NCBI RefSeq assembly: GCF_036634195.1 | Contig: NZ_JAZIFY010000001.1 | Location: 2,366,501-2,430,500, forward strand | Source: Streptomyces sp. P9-A4 | GTDB lineage: Bacteria > Actinomycetota > Actinomycetes > Streptomycetales > Streptomycetaceae | DNA length: 64,000 bases | Direction: 5' to 3' | Shown: piece after piece, positions 1 through 10,107 of the stretch | Layout of the letters: each line of letters begins with the position of its first letter | Numbering within the stretch: the first letter of the stretch is position 1 | Position numbers and translations under genes: made by a program | The notes under the pieces: generated by a model | Seen by the model: only the letters and a program-made list of their open reading frames with translations | The model's database searches: none | What the model was told of the DNA's origin: nothing

Positions 1-1130
1 TCGTGGTCATGGCGGACGGCGCGGGCGAGGACCTTCCGGGCGTCGCGGCCCGCCGCCTTGCGCAGCGGCGGCTCGGCGAGGAGCGCGTCGAGGGCTTCGA
101 GGAGGGCGAGGTGGCGGGCGGAGTCGAGAGCGGTGAGGACCTGCTGCCGGGCGTCCGCGCCGAGGGCGACGGCCCGGAAGCGCAGCCGGGCCATGACCGG
201 GCCGAGGACGAGGGTGCGGGGCAGCGTCTTCACGCGGGCGCGCAGCCGTTCGTCGAGGACTTCCTGGTCGCGGGCGACGCCGAGTTCCGCGGCGAGCCAC
301 TTCAGTTCCTCGCCGAGGGGGTCGGTGCGTTCGCGGTCGAGGACGTGCCGGTACGTCTTGAAGGCGCTGCGCAGCCGCCGGCAGGCGACGCGCAGCTGGT
401 GCACGGCGTCGGGCAGGTCGCGCCGGACGGCGGGGTCGTACGCAACGATCGCCTCGACCTGTTCGCGTACGTAGGTGAGGACGGCGGCCCCGGCGGTGCC
501 GGGTTTTCCCGGGGTGGCCGTCGTCCGGGGCCCGGCGCCCGTCTCCGCCAGCGCCCTCGCCACTTTCGACGCCGACGCGGCGGGTGCGATGCCCGCCTTC
601 CGGAGGCGTTTCTCCACGGCGTCCAGGAACGCCGGGTCGGTGTCGTCGGCGAGTTCGACCTCGATCTCGGTCCAGGCGGTCACCGCGCCGCCCGGCAGCC
701 GTTCGGCGTGGACGGTGTCGACGGAGAGTTCGGCGAGGAGCGCGCCGTCCGCGTCGACGAGGTGGCGGACGTCGCGCGCGGAGCGGAGGCGGACGACGGG
801 GACGACCTCGCTCTCGCGGACGCGGGAACGCAGGAGCCCCGCCAGCTCACCCGGCAGGGTGTCGGCCAGCGGGGCCCTGATCTCGTCGCGGATTCCGGAG
901 GCCACCGGGAACTTCAGGTGCCAGCCCGCGTCGTCCCCGCCGGTGCGGCGGCGGAGGGTGAGCGCGTCGGCGGCGAGGCGCAGGTCGGGGGTGTCGTAGT
1001 AGACGGCGTCGAGTTCCATGACGCCCCGGTCCAGGACCTCGGAGACCCCCCGGACCCGGGTGAGGTCCGGTACGGGTGTCTCTCCGGTGGCTTCGTACTT
1101 CCGCTCGATCTCGCGCTTCGTCTCGGCCAT
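1..1130 (-). CDS. CYTH and CHAD domain protein (3' end outside window)
   Basis: The reading frame runs leftwards from the ATG at 1128-1130 and leaves the window with no stop, so only about 376 residues are visible. The N-terminus starts MAETKREIERKYE, which contains the ExExK signature of CYTH (triphosphate tunnel) domains. The following ~200 residues have alternating acidic and basic strands typical of that fold. From about residue 215 the protein is rich in His, Arg and Lys (VHQLRVACRRLRSAFKTYR), the pattern of a CHAD domain, which is thought to bind polyphosphate or phosphoproteins. Known CYTH domains act on inorganic triphosphate or similar anions. The substrate here is not visible. It lies 19 bp beyond the rodA stop on the same strand, so it may be the last gene of the mre/rodA transcript. 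Confidence 0.85.
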   Translation of the reverse strand, partial: MAETKREIERKYEATGETPVPDLTRVRGVSEVLDRGVMELDAVYYDTPDLRLAADALTLRRRTGGDDAGWHLKFPVASGIRDEIRAPLADTLPGELAGLLRSRVRESEVVPVVRLRSARDVRHLVDADGALLAELSVDTVHAERLPGGAVTAWTEIEVELADDTDPAFLDAVEKRLRKAGIAPAASASKVARALAETGAGPRTTATPGKPGTAGAAVLTYVREQVEAIVAYDPAVRRDLPDAVHQLRVACRRLRSAFKTYRHVLDRERTDPLGEELKWLAAELGVARDQEVLDERLRARVKTLPRTLVLGPVMARLRFRAVALGADARQQVLTALDSARHLALLEALDALLAEPPLRKAAGRDARKVLARAVRHDH

Positions 1131-1149
1131 ACCTCGAATCTAGTCGCCG

Positions 1150-2349
1150 TCAGGCGGTCATCGGGCGCTGTACGCGGATCGACTGGAGCAGTCCGATCGC
1201 CACCCAGACGGCGAACATCGAGGAGCCGCCGTAGGAGACGAACGGCAGGGGCAGACCCGCGACCGGCATGATGCCGAGCGTCATACCGATGTTCTCGAAG
1301 GCCTGGAAGGAGAACCAGGCGATGATGCCGGCGGCGACGACGGTGCCGTACAGCTCGGTGGTGCCGCGGGCGATCCGGCAGGCCCGCCAGAGCACGACGC
1401 CGAGGAGGACGAGGATCAGGCCGGCGCCGACGAAGCCCAGCTCCTCCCCCGCGACCGTGAAGACGAAGTCGGTCTGCTGCTCGGGCACGAACTGGCCGGT
1501 GGTCTGGGAGCCCTTGAAGAGCCCGGAGCCGAGGAGGCCGCCGGAGCCGATGGCGATACGGGCCTGGTTGGTGTTGTAGCCGACGCCGGACGGGTCGAGG
1601 TCGGGGTTGGCGAAGGCCGCGAAGCGGTTGATCTGGTACTCGTCGAGCATGCCGAGCGTGGTGACGAGGACGGCGCCGAGGACGCCCGCGCCGATCAGGC
1701 CGAGGACCCAGCGGTTGGAGGCGCCGGAGGCGAGCAGCACGCCGAGCACGATGACGGCCATGACCATGACCGAGCCGAGGTCGGGCATCAGCATGACGAT
1801 GCCCATGGGGAGCGCGGCCAGGGTGAGCGCCTTGGCGACGGTGCGGTGGTCGGGGTGGAGCTGGTCCCCGGCGTCGACCTTCGCGGCGAGCAGCATCGCC
1901 ATCACCAGGATGATCGTGATCTTGACGAACTCGCTGGGCTGGAGGGAGAAGCCGCCGCCGACGACAATCCACGCGTGGGCGCCGTTGATGGTGGCGCCGA
2001 GCGGGGTGAGGACGGCGAGGATCAGCACGATCGAGAGGCCGTAGAGGACCGGGACGGCGCCGCGCAGGGTGCGGTGGCCGAGCCAGATCGTGCCGATCAT
2101 CAGGGCGACGCCGATGCCGGTGTTGAGCAGGTGCCGGAAGAGGAAGTAGTACGGGTCGCCGTTGTTCAGCTCGGTGCGGCCGCGGGTCGCGGACCAGACG
2201 AGCAGCGACCCGATGCCGGAGAGCGCGAGCGCGGACAGCAGGATCGGCCAGTCGAGGCGGCGGACCACCGAGTCGCGGGCGGCCAGTTTGGCGAGCGTGC
2301 CGCGCTCGGGGGCGTACCGCGAGACGGAGAAGCCGTGGGGTGCGGTCAT
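1150..2349 (-). CDS. rodA: RodA/FtsW-family peptidoglycan polymerase (SEDS protein)
   Basis: A 399-residue polytopic membrane protein with about ten hydrophobic segments and the SEDS-family pattern, including GGxSMFAVWVAIGLLQSI near the C-terminus. SEDS proteins polymerise lipid II glycan strands and work with a class B penicillin-binding protein. The partner PBP2 gene lies directly upstream with a 5-bp gap, so the two are co-transcribed. In S. coelicolor the gene at this position (sfr/rodA-like) contributes to spore wall synthesis. That role is inferred from synteny. The assignment to RodA rather than FtsW rests on the neighbouring mreBCD and mrdA genes. Confidence 0.93.
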   Translation of the reverse strand: MTAPHGFSVSRYAPERGTLAKLAARDSVVRRLDWPILLSALALSGIGSLLVWSATRGRTELNNGDPYYFLFRHLLNTGIGVALMIGTIWLGHRTLRGAVPVLYGLSIVLILAVLTPLGATINGAHAWIVVGGGFSLQPSEFVKITIILVMAMLLAAKVDAGDQLHPDHRTVAKALTLAALPMGIVMLMPDLGSVMVMAVIVLGVLLASGASNRWVLGLIGAGVLGAVLVTTLGMLDEYQINRFAAFANPDLDPSGVGYNTNQARIAIGSGGLLGSGLFKGSQTTGQFVPEQQTDFVFTVAGEELGFVGAGLILVLLGVVLWRACRIARGTTELYGTVVAAGIIAWFSFQAFENIGMTLGIMPVAGLPLPFVSYGGSSMFAVWVAIGLLQSIRVQRPMTA

Positions 2350-2354
2350 GGTCC

Positions 2355-4574
2355 TCAGTCCCTCCGCCAGGTGGCGGGCGGTCCCGCGAGCGTCTGGTCG
2401 TCCGGCTTCTTCGCAGGGGTGGTGGGGTCCTGCTTCGGGGGTGCGTTCGGGTCGATCTTCTGGAGTTCGGGGTCGTACGGGCCGACCTTGGGGGCGTCGA
2501 TGGAGCCGTCGGCCTCGATCTTCGGGAGGGTCCGCTGCGGCTGCGGCAGCAGGGCCCGCTTGAGGTCCTGGTTGCCGGCGTCGTCGAGTCCGTAGAGCGC
2601 GTCGTAGATGTTGCGCACGGCGGGGCCGGAGGCGCCGGAGCCCGTACCACCCTGGGCGATCGTCATGACGATCGAGTAGTCCTTGGTGTACGTGGCGAAC
2701 CAGGAGGTCGTCTGCTTGCCGTAGACCTCGGCGGTGCCCGTCTTGGCGTGCATCGGGATCTTGTCCTGCGGCCAGCCGCCGAATCGCCAGGCGGCCGTAC
2801 CCCGGGTCGCGACTCCCGCGAGGGCCTCCTCTATCAAGGCCTGCGTCTTGGAGTCCATCGGGAGCTTGCCGTGCGCCTTGGGTGCGATCTCGGTGACCTT
2901 CTTGCCGTCGGGGCTGATGACGGCCTTGCCGACGGTGGGGTTCCAGAGGGTGCCGCCGTTGGCGATGGCGGCGTAGATGGTGGCCATCTGGATGGGGGTG
3001 ACGAGGGTGTCGCCCTGGCCGATGGAGTAGTTGACGGAGTCACCGGCGCGCATGAGGTTGCCTTCGAGGCAGTTCTCGTACGAGAGCTGCTCGACGTAGG
3101 TGCCGCCGCGCTTGCCGACCTTGCACCAGTAGTCCTTGTTGGCCGCCCAGAAGTCCTGCTTCCACTTCCGGTCGGGGACGCGGCCCGTGACCTCGTTGGG
3201 GAGGTCGATGCCGGTCTCGGCGCCGAGGCCGAACTGGTGGGCCGTCTTGTAGAACCAGTCCTTGGCGTCCTTCTTCGGCTTCATCCCGCCGTCCTTCTGC
3301 CACTGCTGGTGGGAGAGGGCGTAGTAGACGGTGTCGCAGGAGACTTCGAGGGCCTGGCCGAGGGTGATGGAGCCGTGGCCCTGGGACTCGAAGTTCTTGA
3401 AGACCTGGTTGCCGATGGAGTACGAGGAGGGGCACGGGTAGCGCCCGTTGAACTCGTATCCGGCGTTGACGGCGGCGGTGGTCGGGATGACCTTGAAGAT
3501 CGAGCCGGGGGCGGCCTGGCCCTGGATGGCCCGGTTGAGGAGCGGGAGGTTGGAGTCCTTGCCGGTGAGGGCCGCGTAGTCCTTGGCGGAGATCCCGCCG
3601 ACCCAGGCGTTCGGGTCGTAGTCGGGCAGCGAGGCCATGGCGACGATCCGGCCGGTCTTCGTCTCCATGACGACGACGGCGCCCGCGTCGGCCTTGTAGT
3701 TCTCGCTGGTGTTCTTGTCGTAGGTCTTACGGGCTTCCAGCATGGCGTTGTTCAGCTCCCACTCGGCGACCGCCTGCACGCGGGCGTCGATGGAGGTGAC
3801 GACGTTGGAGCCGGGGACGGCGGGGTCGCTCTTGGCCTGGCCGATGACCCGGCCGAGGTTGTCGACCTCGTAGCGGGTGACGCCGGCCTTGCCGCGCAGC
3901 TGCTTGTCGTACGTCCGCTCCAGGCCGGAGCGGCCGACCTGGTCGGAACGGAGGAACGGCGAGTCGGTGTCCTTGGCCTTCTCGATCTCCTGGTCGGTGA
4001 CCGGCGAGAGGTAGCCGAGGACCTGGGAGGTGCGGGACTTGCCGGGGGCCGGGTAGCGGCGTACGGCGGTGGGTTCGGCGGTGATGCCGGGGAAGTCCTC
4101 GGCGCGCTCCCGGATCTGGAGGGCCTGCTGGGTGGTGGCCTCGTCGGTGACCGGGATCGGCTGGTAGGGCGAGCCGTTCCAGCAGGGCTTGGGGGTCTTG
4201 GAGTCGCAGAGCCGGATCTTGTTGATGACGTCGTCGGGCTTCATGTCGAGGACGTCGGCGAGCCGGGTGAGGACGGACTTGCCCCGGTCCTTCATCTTCA
4301 TCAGCTCGGTGCGGGACGCGGAGACCACGAGCCGGGTCTCGTTGTCGGCGAGCGGGACGCCGCGGGCGTCGAGGACGGAGCCGCGCACGGCGGGCTGCAC
4401 GACCTGCTGGACGTGGTTGTTCTTCGCCTCGTCGGTGTACTCCTTGCCGTTGCGGATCTGGAGGTACCAGAGCCGGCCCCCCAGGGTCAGCAGCAGCGAG
4501 AAGACGAGGATCTGGATGACGACGAGCCGGATCTGGACCCGGGGGGTCCGCCCTGTCTCGGGAATGTTGCTCAT
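2355..4574 (-). CDS. mrdA: Penicillin-binding protein 2 (class B transpeptidase)
   Basis: A 739-residue protein with one N-terminal membrane anchor (residues ~15-38), then a PBP dimerisation domain and a transpeptidase domain. The catalytic motifs are visible: SIFK at 358-361 (nucleophile Ser358), SCD at 412-414 (the SxN-equivalent), and KTG at 611-613. The C-terminal ~70 residues are Pro/Lys/Asp-rich and look disordered. Class B PBPs cross-link peptidoglycan stems, here presumably with the RodA polymerase encoded immediately downstream. The ATG lies 19 bp after the mreD stop, so it belongs to the mre operon. Confidence 0.95.
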   Translation of the reverse strand: MSNIPETGRTPRVQIRLVVIQILVFSLLLTLGGRLWYLQIRNGKEYTDEAKNNHVQQVVQPAVRGSVLDARGVPLADNETRLVVSASRTELMKMKDRGKSVLTRLADVLDMKPDDVINKIRLCDSKTPKPCWNGSPYQPIPVTDEATTQQALQIRERAEDFPGITAEPTAVRRYPAPGKSRTSQVLGYLSPVTDQEIEKAKDTDSPFLRSDQVGRSGLERTYDKQLRGKAGVTRYEVDNLGRVIGQAKSDPAVPGSNVVTSIDARVQAVAEWELNNAMLEARKTYDKNTSENYKADAGAVVVMETKTGRIVAMASLPDYDPNAWVGGISAKDYAALTGKDSNLPLLNRAIQGQAAPGSIFKVIPTTAAVNAGYEFNGRYPCPSSYSIGNQVFKNFESQGHGSITLGQALEVSCDTVYYALSHQQWQKDGGMKPKKDAKDWFYKTAHQFGLGAETGIDLPNEVTGRVPDRKWKQDFWAANKDYWCKVGKRGGTYVEQLSYENCLEGNLMRAGDSVNYSIGQGDTLVTPIQMATIYAAIANGGTLWNPTVGKAVISPDGKKVTEIAPKAHGKLPMDSKTQALIEEALAGVATRGTAAWRFGGWPQDKIPMHAKTGTAEVYGKQTTSWFATYTKDYSIVMTIAQGGTGSGASGPAVRNIYDALYGLDDAGNQDLKRALLPQPQRTLPKIEADGSIDAPKVGPYDPELQKIDPNAPPKQDPTTPAKKPDDQTLAGPPATWRRD

Positions 4575-4593
4575 ACTGCCGGTGCCCCCTCGG

Positions 4594-5262
4594 TCACAGT
4601 CGCTTGACTCCCTTGATGCGTCCGGCCCGTGAGGCGCGGCTCCGGGCGGCCTTGACGCGCAGGCCGCCGCGCTGGGTGCCGATCCTCAGGCCGGTGCCGG
4701 TGGAGAGCCAGCCCGAGGCGACATCGGCGCCGTTGCCCCCGCCGGCGTCGGCGAGCGGGTCGTTCTCCGCGCGGCGGGCCAGCGCCATGATGAGCGGCAC
4801 CGTGAAGGGCGCGAGGAGCAGGTCGTAGACGGCGGCGGTGAACAGCAGGAACCCCAGGCCGACATGGCGGGCGGCGGTGTCGCCGACGAGGGCGCCGACG
4901 CCCGCGTACAGGAGGGTGGAGCCGACGGCCGCCGCCACGACCACGGCCATGGGGCCGGCGGCGGAGGTCAGCCGGCCGTTCTCGGGCCGGGCGAGGCCGA
5001 CGAGGTAGCCGACGACGCAGAGCACGAGGGCGTAGCGGCCGGCGGCGTGGTCGGCGGGCGGGGCGAGGTCGGCGAGGAGGCCGGCGGTGAAGCCGATGAG
5101 CGAACCGCTGACGGGTCCGTACACCAGGGCCAGGCCGACGACGGTGAGCAGGACCAGGTCGGGGACGGCGCCGGGGAGTTGGAGCCGGGCGAGGACGGAG
5201 ACCTGGACGACCATGGCCACCACGATCAGGGTGGCGGAGAGGAGGATCCGGTTGAACTTCAC
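4594..5262 (-). CDS. mreD: Rod shape-determining protein MreD
   Basis: A 222-residue, very hydrophobic protein with about five membrane segments, matching the size and composition of MreD. The start was set at the GTG at 5260-5262 (VKFNRILLSATLIVV), which overlaps the mreC TGA as GTGA, a translational-coupling arrangement. The reading frame stays open far upstream into mreC, but that part is a shadow. MreD links MreB/MreC to the wall synthases. The C-terminal ~40 residues are basic (KAARSRASRAGRIKGVKRL), which would be cytoplasmic. Confidence 0.92.
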   Translation of the reverse strand: MKFNRILLSATLIVVAMVVQVSVLARLQLPGAVPDLVLLTVVGLALVYGPVSGSLIGFTAGLLADLAPPADHAAGRYALVLCVVGYLVGLARPENGRLTSAAGPMAVVVAAAVGSTLLYAGVGALVGDTAARHVGLGFLLFTAAVYDLLLAPFTVPLIMALARRAENDPLADAGGGNGADVASGWLSTGTGLRIGTQRGGLRVKAARSRASRAGRIKGVKRL

Positions 5263-6290
5263 GGTGTCACGGCCCCCTGGTCCTGGCCCTGGCCCTGGCC
5301 CTGGTCCTGCTGGTTCCGGGCCGGGTTCTGCTGGTTCTGCTGCTCGGTGTTCGGCTTCTGCCCGTCGGCGGCCTGCTGCCCGTCCGGCGGTGTCGGTGTG
5401 ACCGTGACGGTGACGGTCGGCGCGGGCTTCGGCTTCTGCGGCAGGACCGCGTCGCGCGGGTCGGAGCGCGGGGCCTGGACGACGACGCCGACGATGTCGA
5501 GCTTGGTGAAGCCGACGTACGGGCGGACGTAGATGTTGCGGGTGAGTCCGCCGCCCGCGGGGTCGACGCGGACGACCTCGCCGACCGGCACGCCGGGCAC
5601 GAAGGGCTTGTCGGCGCGCGAGCCGAAGGTGACGAGCCGGTCGCCGGGCTTCACCTTGGCCTTGCCGTTGAGGAGCTGGACGAGCAGCGGGCGGTCGCCC
5701 TGGCCGGTGGCGAAGCCGAGTTCGTCGGACTTCTCCATGCGCGTGCCGACGGTGAAGTCGGGGTCGTTGGCGAGGAGGACCGTGGAGGTGGAGGGGCCGA
5801 CGGTGGTGACCCGGCCGACGAGTCCGGAGCCGTTGAGGACGGTCATGTCCCGCTTGATGCCGTCGCGGGCGCCGACGTCGATGGTGACGGTCCAGGAGAA
5901 GCCCTGGGCCGCTCCTATGGCGATGACCTGGGCGCCCTTGATGCCGTACTGCCCGGCGCCGGCGGTCTTGAGCATGGTGTCGAGCTCGCGGAGCCGGTTG
6001 CGGTTGCGGTCGTCGCTGCCGAGTTTCGCCTTGAGTTCGGCGTTCTCCTTCTCCAGGGCGGCGATGCGGGTGTACCGCTCGCCGGAGTCCCGGACGGCCC
6101 CTATGGCGTTGCCGATGGGGTCGACGGCGGCCGCCACACCGTTCTCGACGGGCCCGAAGACCGCGGCTGCGGCCTGCCGGGCACCGTCGACGGGTGACTC
6201 CTGTCCGCCGCGGATGTCCACCGTGATCAGTGCGAACGCGATGGCGATCAGCAGCACCAGGAGCAGCCGGCTCTCTCGTGTGTCCCTCAC
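5259..6290 (-). CDS. mreC: Rod shape-determining protein MreC
   Basis: I chose the GTG at 6288-6290 (VRDTRESRLLLVLLIAIAF). It is preceded by a GAAAGG sequence and begins just before the single N-terminal membrane helix, giving 343 residues. The longer open frame upstream has a low-quality N-terminus. A coiled-coil stretch (ALEKENAELKAKLG) is followed by the beta-rich MreC domain (QGFSWTVTIDVGARDGIKRDMTVLN). The C-terminus beyond residue ~275 is a Pro/Gln/Gly low-complexity tail ending in QGQGQGQDQG. MreC is a cell-envelope scaffold that connects MreB filaments with PBP2 and RodA. Confidence 0.92.
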   Translation of the reverse strand: MRDTRESRLLLVLLIAIAFALITVDIRGGQESPVDGARQAAAAVFGPVENGVAAAVDPIGNAIGAVRDSGERYTRIAALEKENAELKAKLGSDDRNRNRLRELDTMLKTAGAGQYGIKGAQVIAIGAAQGFSWTVTIDVGARDGIKRDMTVLNGSGLVGRVTTVGPSTSTVLLANDPDFTVGTRMEKSDELGFATGQGDRPLLVQLLNGKAKVKPGDRLVTFGSRADKPFVPGVPVGEVVRVDPAGGGLTRNIYVRPYVGFTKLDIVGVVVQAPRSDPRDAVLPQKPKPAPTVTVTVTPTPPDGQQAADGQKPNTEQQNQQNPARNQQDQGQGQGQDQGAVTP

Positions 6291-6427
6291 GTGCGGCGGC
6301 CGTGCCTTTCCTCGTGGTTCGGTTGTTCGGTTGTTCGGCTGTGCGGGTGAAGCGCGTGTGCCGGTGAAACTGTGGTGCGGTGGAACGACCGTACGGGTGA
6401 GGCGACTGTACGGGTGGTACGCCGGTG

Positions 6428-7447
<1,020 letters not shown>

Positions 7448-7599
7448 TGAGTTCCCCTTGTTTCCCATGGCTGAGAGTGGTGCGGCGTGGAGTTTTCCAT
7501 CGTAGTGCCGCCCGCACGGATACCGCGCGGTGGTCCGCCTCTGTACAGGTGACGGTAGGACGCGGCGATCCGTTCCCGGGTTCGGCGTTCATATGCCTG

Positions 7600-7628
7600 G
7601 GGGCGACCGAAATTCCTTCGGTCGCCCC
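7600..7628 (-). terminator. Hairpin terminator downstream of ndk
   Basis: Perfect 12-bp stem (7600-7611 with 7617-7628) and a 5-nt loop, 30 bp past the ndk stop. It has no U-tract, as is usual in Streptomyces. It would separate ndk from the mreB promoter region. Confidence 0.75.
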
Positions 7629-7657
7629 ATAGGCTGCTGCGTTCGGCTGACTTCTCG

Positions 7658-8071
7658 TCAGACGAGACCCGGGAAGAAGATCTTCAGCTCACGGGCCGCG
7701 GACTCCTCGGAGTCGGAGGCGTGGATCAGGTTCTCCCGGACGATGGTGCCGAAGTCGCCGCGGATCGAGCCCGGGGCGGCGGCGATCGGGTCGGTCGGGC
7801 CGGCCAGCCCGCGGACGCCCTCGATGACCCGCTCCCCCTCGACGACGAGCGCGACGACGGGACCGGAGGCCATGAAGCCCATCAGCGGCTCGTAGAAGGG
7901 CTTGCCCTTGTGCTCGCCGTAGTGCTGCTCCAGGGTCTCCTGGTCCAGGTCGCGCAGCTCCAGGGCCGCCAGGGTCCAGCCGGCCTTGCGCTCGATGCGG
8001 CCGATGATCTCGCCGACCAGGCCACGGCGGACGGCGTCGGGCTTGAGCAGGACGAGCGTGCGCTGGCTCAC
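7658..8071 (-). CDS. ndk: Nucleoside diphosphate kinase
   Basis: A 137-residue protein of standard family length. It transfers the gamma-phosphate between nucleoside tri- and diphosphates through a phosphohistidine. The active-site His is H117 in NLIHASDS, and the N-terminal KPDAV motif is present. The GTG start has AAGGAG 6 nt upstream. It lies between mreB and the folC pair, the order I remember from other Streptomyces. Confidence 0.97.
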   Translation of the reverse strand: MSQRTLVLLKPDAVRRGLVGEIIGRIERKAGWTLAALELRDLDQETLEQHYGEHKGKPFYEPLMGFMASGPVVALVVEGERVIEGVRGLAGPTDPIAAAPGSIRGDFGTIVRENLIHASDSEESAARELKIFFPGLV

Positions 8072-8137
8072 GGGGGAACTCCTTCGGAAAAGCGGTGTGC
8101 GGGACCTCCGAGGCTACAGGCCCCGCACGCCCCTCGA

Positions 8138-8503
8138 TTACGCAGCGTCAGGCCCTGCCGAGGCCCCCGCGGCCTGGGCCTCCGCCCAGCGGGCCTTGAT
8201 GTCGTCGATGCGGCGGCCGTAGTGGACGGAGGCCCACCACAGGCCGGCGAAGACCGCGCCGAGGAAGAACATGGTCGGTACGAAGAAGCCGCTGGCGATC
8301 AGGGCGATCTGGAGGGCCCAGCCGAGCTGCACACCGCCGGGGCGGGTGATCATCCCGCACAGCAGCACCGAAAGGACCATGGCGATCCCGCAGACCCACC
8401 ACACGGTGGACGTCGTAAGGCTGTCGTCCTTCATGGCGACGAGGCCGGCGAAGCCGATCACGAAGAACTCGCCGATGAGCGTCGAGGAACAGAGCGTACG
8501 CAT
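8138..8503 (-). CDS. DUF4233 family small membrane protein
   Basis: A 121-residue protein with about four hydrophobic segments. The sequence matches what I know as DUF4233, an actinobacterial family of unknown function encoded next to folC. The ATG follows the folC stop by 4 bp and has GGAGGGG 8 nt upstream, so it is co-transcribed with folC. The C-terminus is short, soluble and Ala-rich. The persistent association with folC suggests a folate or membrane link, but no function can be read from the sequence. Confidence 0.8.
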   Translation of the reverse strand: MRTLCSSTLIGEFFVIGFAGLVAMKDDSLTTSTVWWVCGIAMVLSVLLCGMITRPGGVQLGWALQIALIASGFFVPTMFFLGAVFAGLWWASVHYGRRIDDIKARWAEAQAAGASAGPDAA

Positions 8504-8507
8504 CGGA

Positions 8508-10007
8508 TCAGCCCCTCCGCAGCAGCAGTCGGGCGTCGCCGACCGTGAAGATCGAACCGGTCACCAGGACACCCGCGCCGCCGTACTCGGCCTCTTCCTC
8601 CGCGAGGGTGATGGCCGCCTCGATGGCGTCGGGCAGCCGCGGTTCGACGACGACCCGGTCCTCGCCGAAGACCTCGACGGCGACGGCCGCCAGCGCGTCC
8701 ACGTCGGTGGCACGGGGGTTGGAGTTCGCCGTGACGACGACCTCCGCGAAGATCGGCTCGAAGGCCTCGAGGAGACCCCGGGCGTCCTTGTCGCCGCTCG
8801 TGGAGACCACTCCGACGAGCCGCGAGAAGCCGAAGGCCTCGCTGATGCCCTCCGCCGTCGCCCGCGCGCCGTGCGGGTTGTGCGCGGCGTCCAGGACGAC
8901 CGTCGGGGAGGAGCGGACGATCTCCAGGCGGCCGGGCGAGGCCACCCGCGCGAAGGCCTGACGGACCGTGTCCAGGTCCAGCGTGCGGGCGTGCTCCGCG
9001 CCGATCCCGAAGAAGGCCTCGACCGCCGCGAGCGCCACCGCCGCGTTGTGCGCCTGGTAGGCGCCGTGCAGCGGCAGGAAGACGTTGTCGTACTCGCCGC
9101 CCAGGCCGCGCAGGGTGAGGAGCTGTCCGCCGACCGCGACCTCGCGGGAGACGATGCCGAACTCCATGCCCTCGCGGGCGACCGTGGCATCCGCCTCGAC
9201 GGCCTTCTTCAGCAGGACCTGCGCCGCGTCCACCGGCTGCTGGGCCATGATCACGGTCGCGCCCTGCTTGATGATCCCGGACTTCTCGCCGGCGATCTCG
9301 GCGGTCGTCCCGCCGAGCCGGTCGGTGTGGTCCAGGTCGATCGGGGTGACGACGGCGACGGAGGCGTCGATGACGTTCGTCGCGTCCCAGGTGCCGCCCA
9401 TGCCGACCTCGACGACGGCCGCGTCGACCGGGGCGTCGGCGAAGGCCGCGTACGCCATCGCGGTGAGGACCTCGAAGAAGGAGAGCCGGTACTCCTCCCG
9501 GGCGTCGACCAGCTCCACGTACGGCTTGATGTCCTGGTACGTCTCGATGAACCGCTCGGCGGAGATCGGGGCGCCGTCCAGGCTGATCCGCTCGGTGATG
9601 GTCTGCACGTGCGGCGAGGTGTACCGCCCGGTGCGCAGCTCGAAGGCGCCGAGCAGGGCCTCGATCATGCGGGCCGTCGACGTCTTGCCGTTGGTGCCGG
9701 TGATGTGGATCGAGGGGTACGCCCGCTGCGGGTCGCCGAGGACGTCCATCAGGGCCGCGATGCGGGTGACCGAGGGGTCCAGCTTGGTCTCGCCCCAGCG
9801 GGTGGACAGCTCGGTCTCGACCTCGCGCAGTGCCTTGTCCAGCTCCGGGTCCTCGGGACGGCCGGGCACGGGGTCGCCCTGCGGGGCGCCGCCCTGCGTG
9901 CGCAGGGTGCGGCTGCCGGCCTCGATCACCGCCAGGTCGGGGTCGCGGTTCGTCTCGTTGTCGACGATGTCGTCGAACTGGTCATTCGGGTCGCTCGGCT
10001 CGCTCAC
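8508..10007 (-). CDS. folC: Folylpolyglutamate synthase (bifunctional folate synthase type)
   Basis: A 499-residue Mur-ligase-fold protein that adds glutamates to (dihydro)folate using ATP. The P-loop GTNGKTS is at 104-110, followed by the TSPHV and ERI motifs. VVLDAAHNPHGA is the C-terminal domain signature. The first ~60 residues are an acidic, probably disordered extension; the conserved domain starts near residue 58. The gene precedes the DUF4233 gene and is divergent from the MreB-like gene, with 100 bp between them. Confidence 0.94.
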   Translation of the reverse strand: MSEPSDPNDQFDDIVDNETNRDPDLAVIEAGSRTLRTQGGAPQGDPVPGRPEDPELDKALREVETELSTRWGETKLDPSVTRIAALMDVLGDPQRAYPSIHITGTNGKTSTARMIEALLGAFELRTGRYTSPHVQTITERISLDGAPISAERFIETYQDIKPYVELVDAREEYRLSFFEVLTAMAYAAFADAPVDAAVVEVGMGGTWDATNVIDASVAVVTPIDLDHTDRLGGTTAEIAGEKSGIIKQGATVIMAQQPVDAAQVLLKKAVEADATVAREGMEFGIVSREVAVGGQLLTLRGLGGEYDNVFLPLHGAYQAHNAAVALAAVEAFFGIGAEHARTLDLDTVRQAFARVASPGRLEIVRSSPTVVLDAAHNPHGARATAEGISEAFGFSRLVGVVSTSGDKDARGLLEAFEPIFAEVVVTANSNPRATDVDALAAVAVEVFGEDRVVVEPRLPDAIEAAITLAEEEAEYGGAGVLVTGSIFTVGDARLLLRRG

Positions 10008-10058
10008 GGGCCCAGTCTACGGAGCGGTACCGACAGGACCATGGACCCACCCCTTTCG

Positions 10059-10071
10059 GGACCTTCGGTCC
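10059..10071. promoter_or_regulatory. Short inverted repeat between folC and the mreB-like gene
   Basis: The 13-bp inverted repeat GGACC-TTC-GGTCC lies in the 100-bp divergent intergenic region, 37 bp before the ATG of the MreB-like gene. It could be an operator or a leader hairpin. No regulator can be assigned. Confidence 0.3.
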
Positions 10072-10107
10072 ACCGTCCGCCGGGCCGGCCGGGCAAACTT
10101 GGCGATC

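Noticed and set aside
2340..4607. Long open plus-strand frame opposite mrdA
   Set aside because: It is antisense to a clear PBP2 gene. Its translation is a Gly/Val/Asp-rich repeat-like product typical of high-GC shadow frames.
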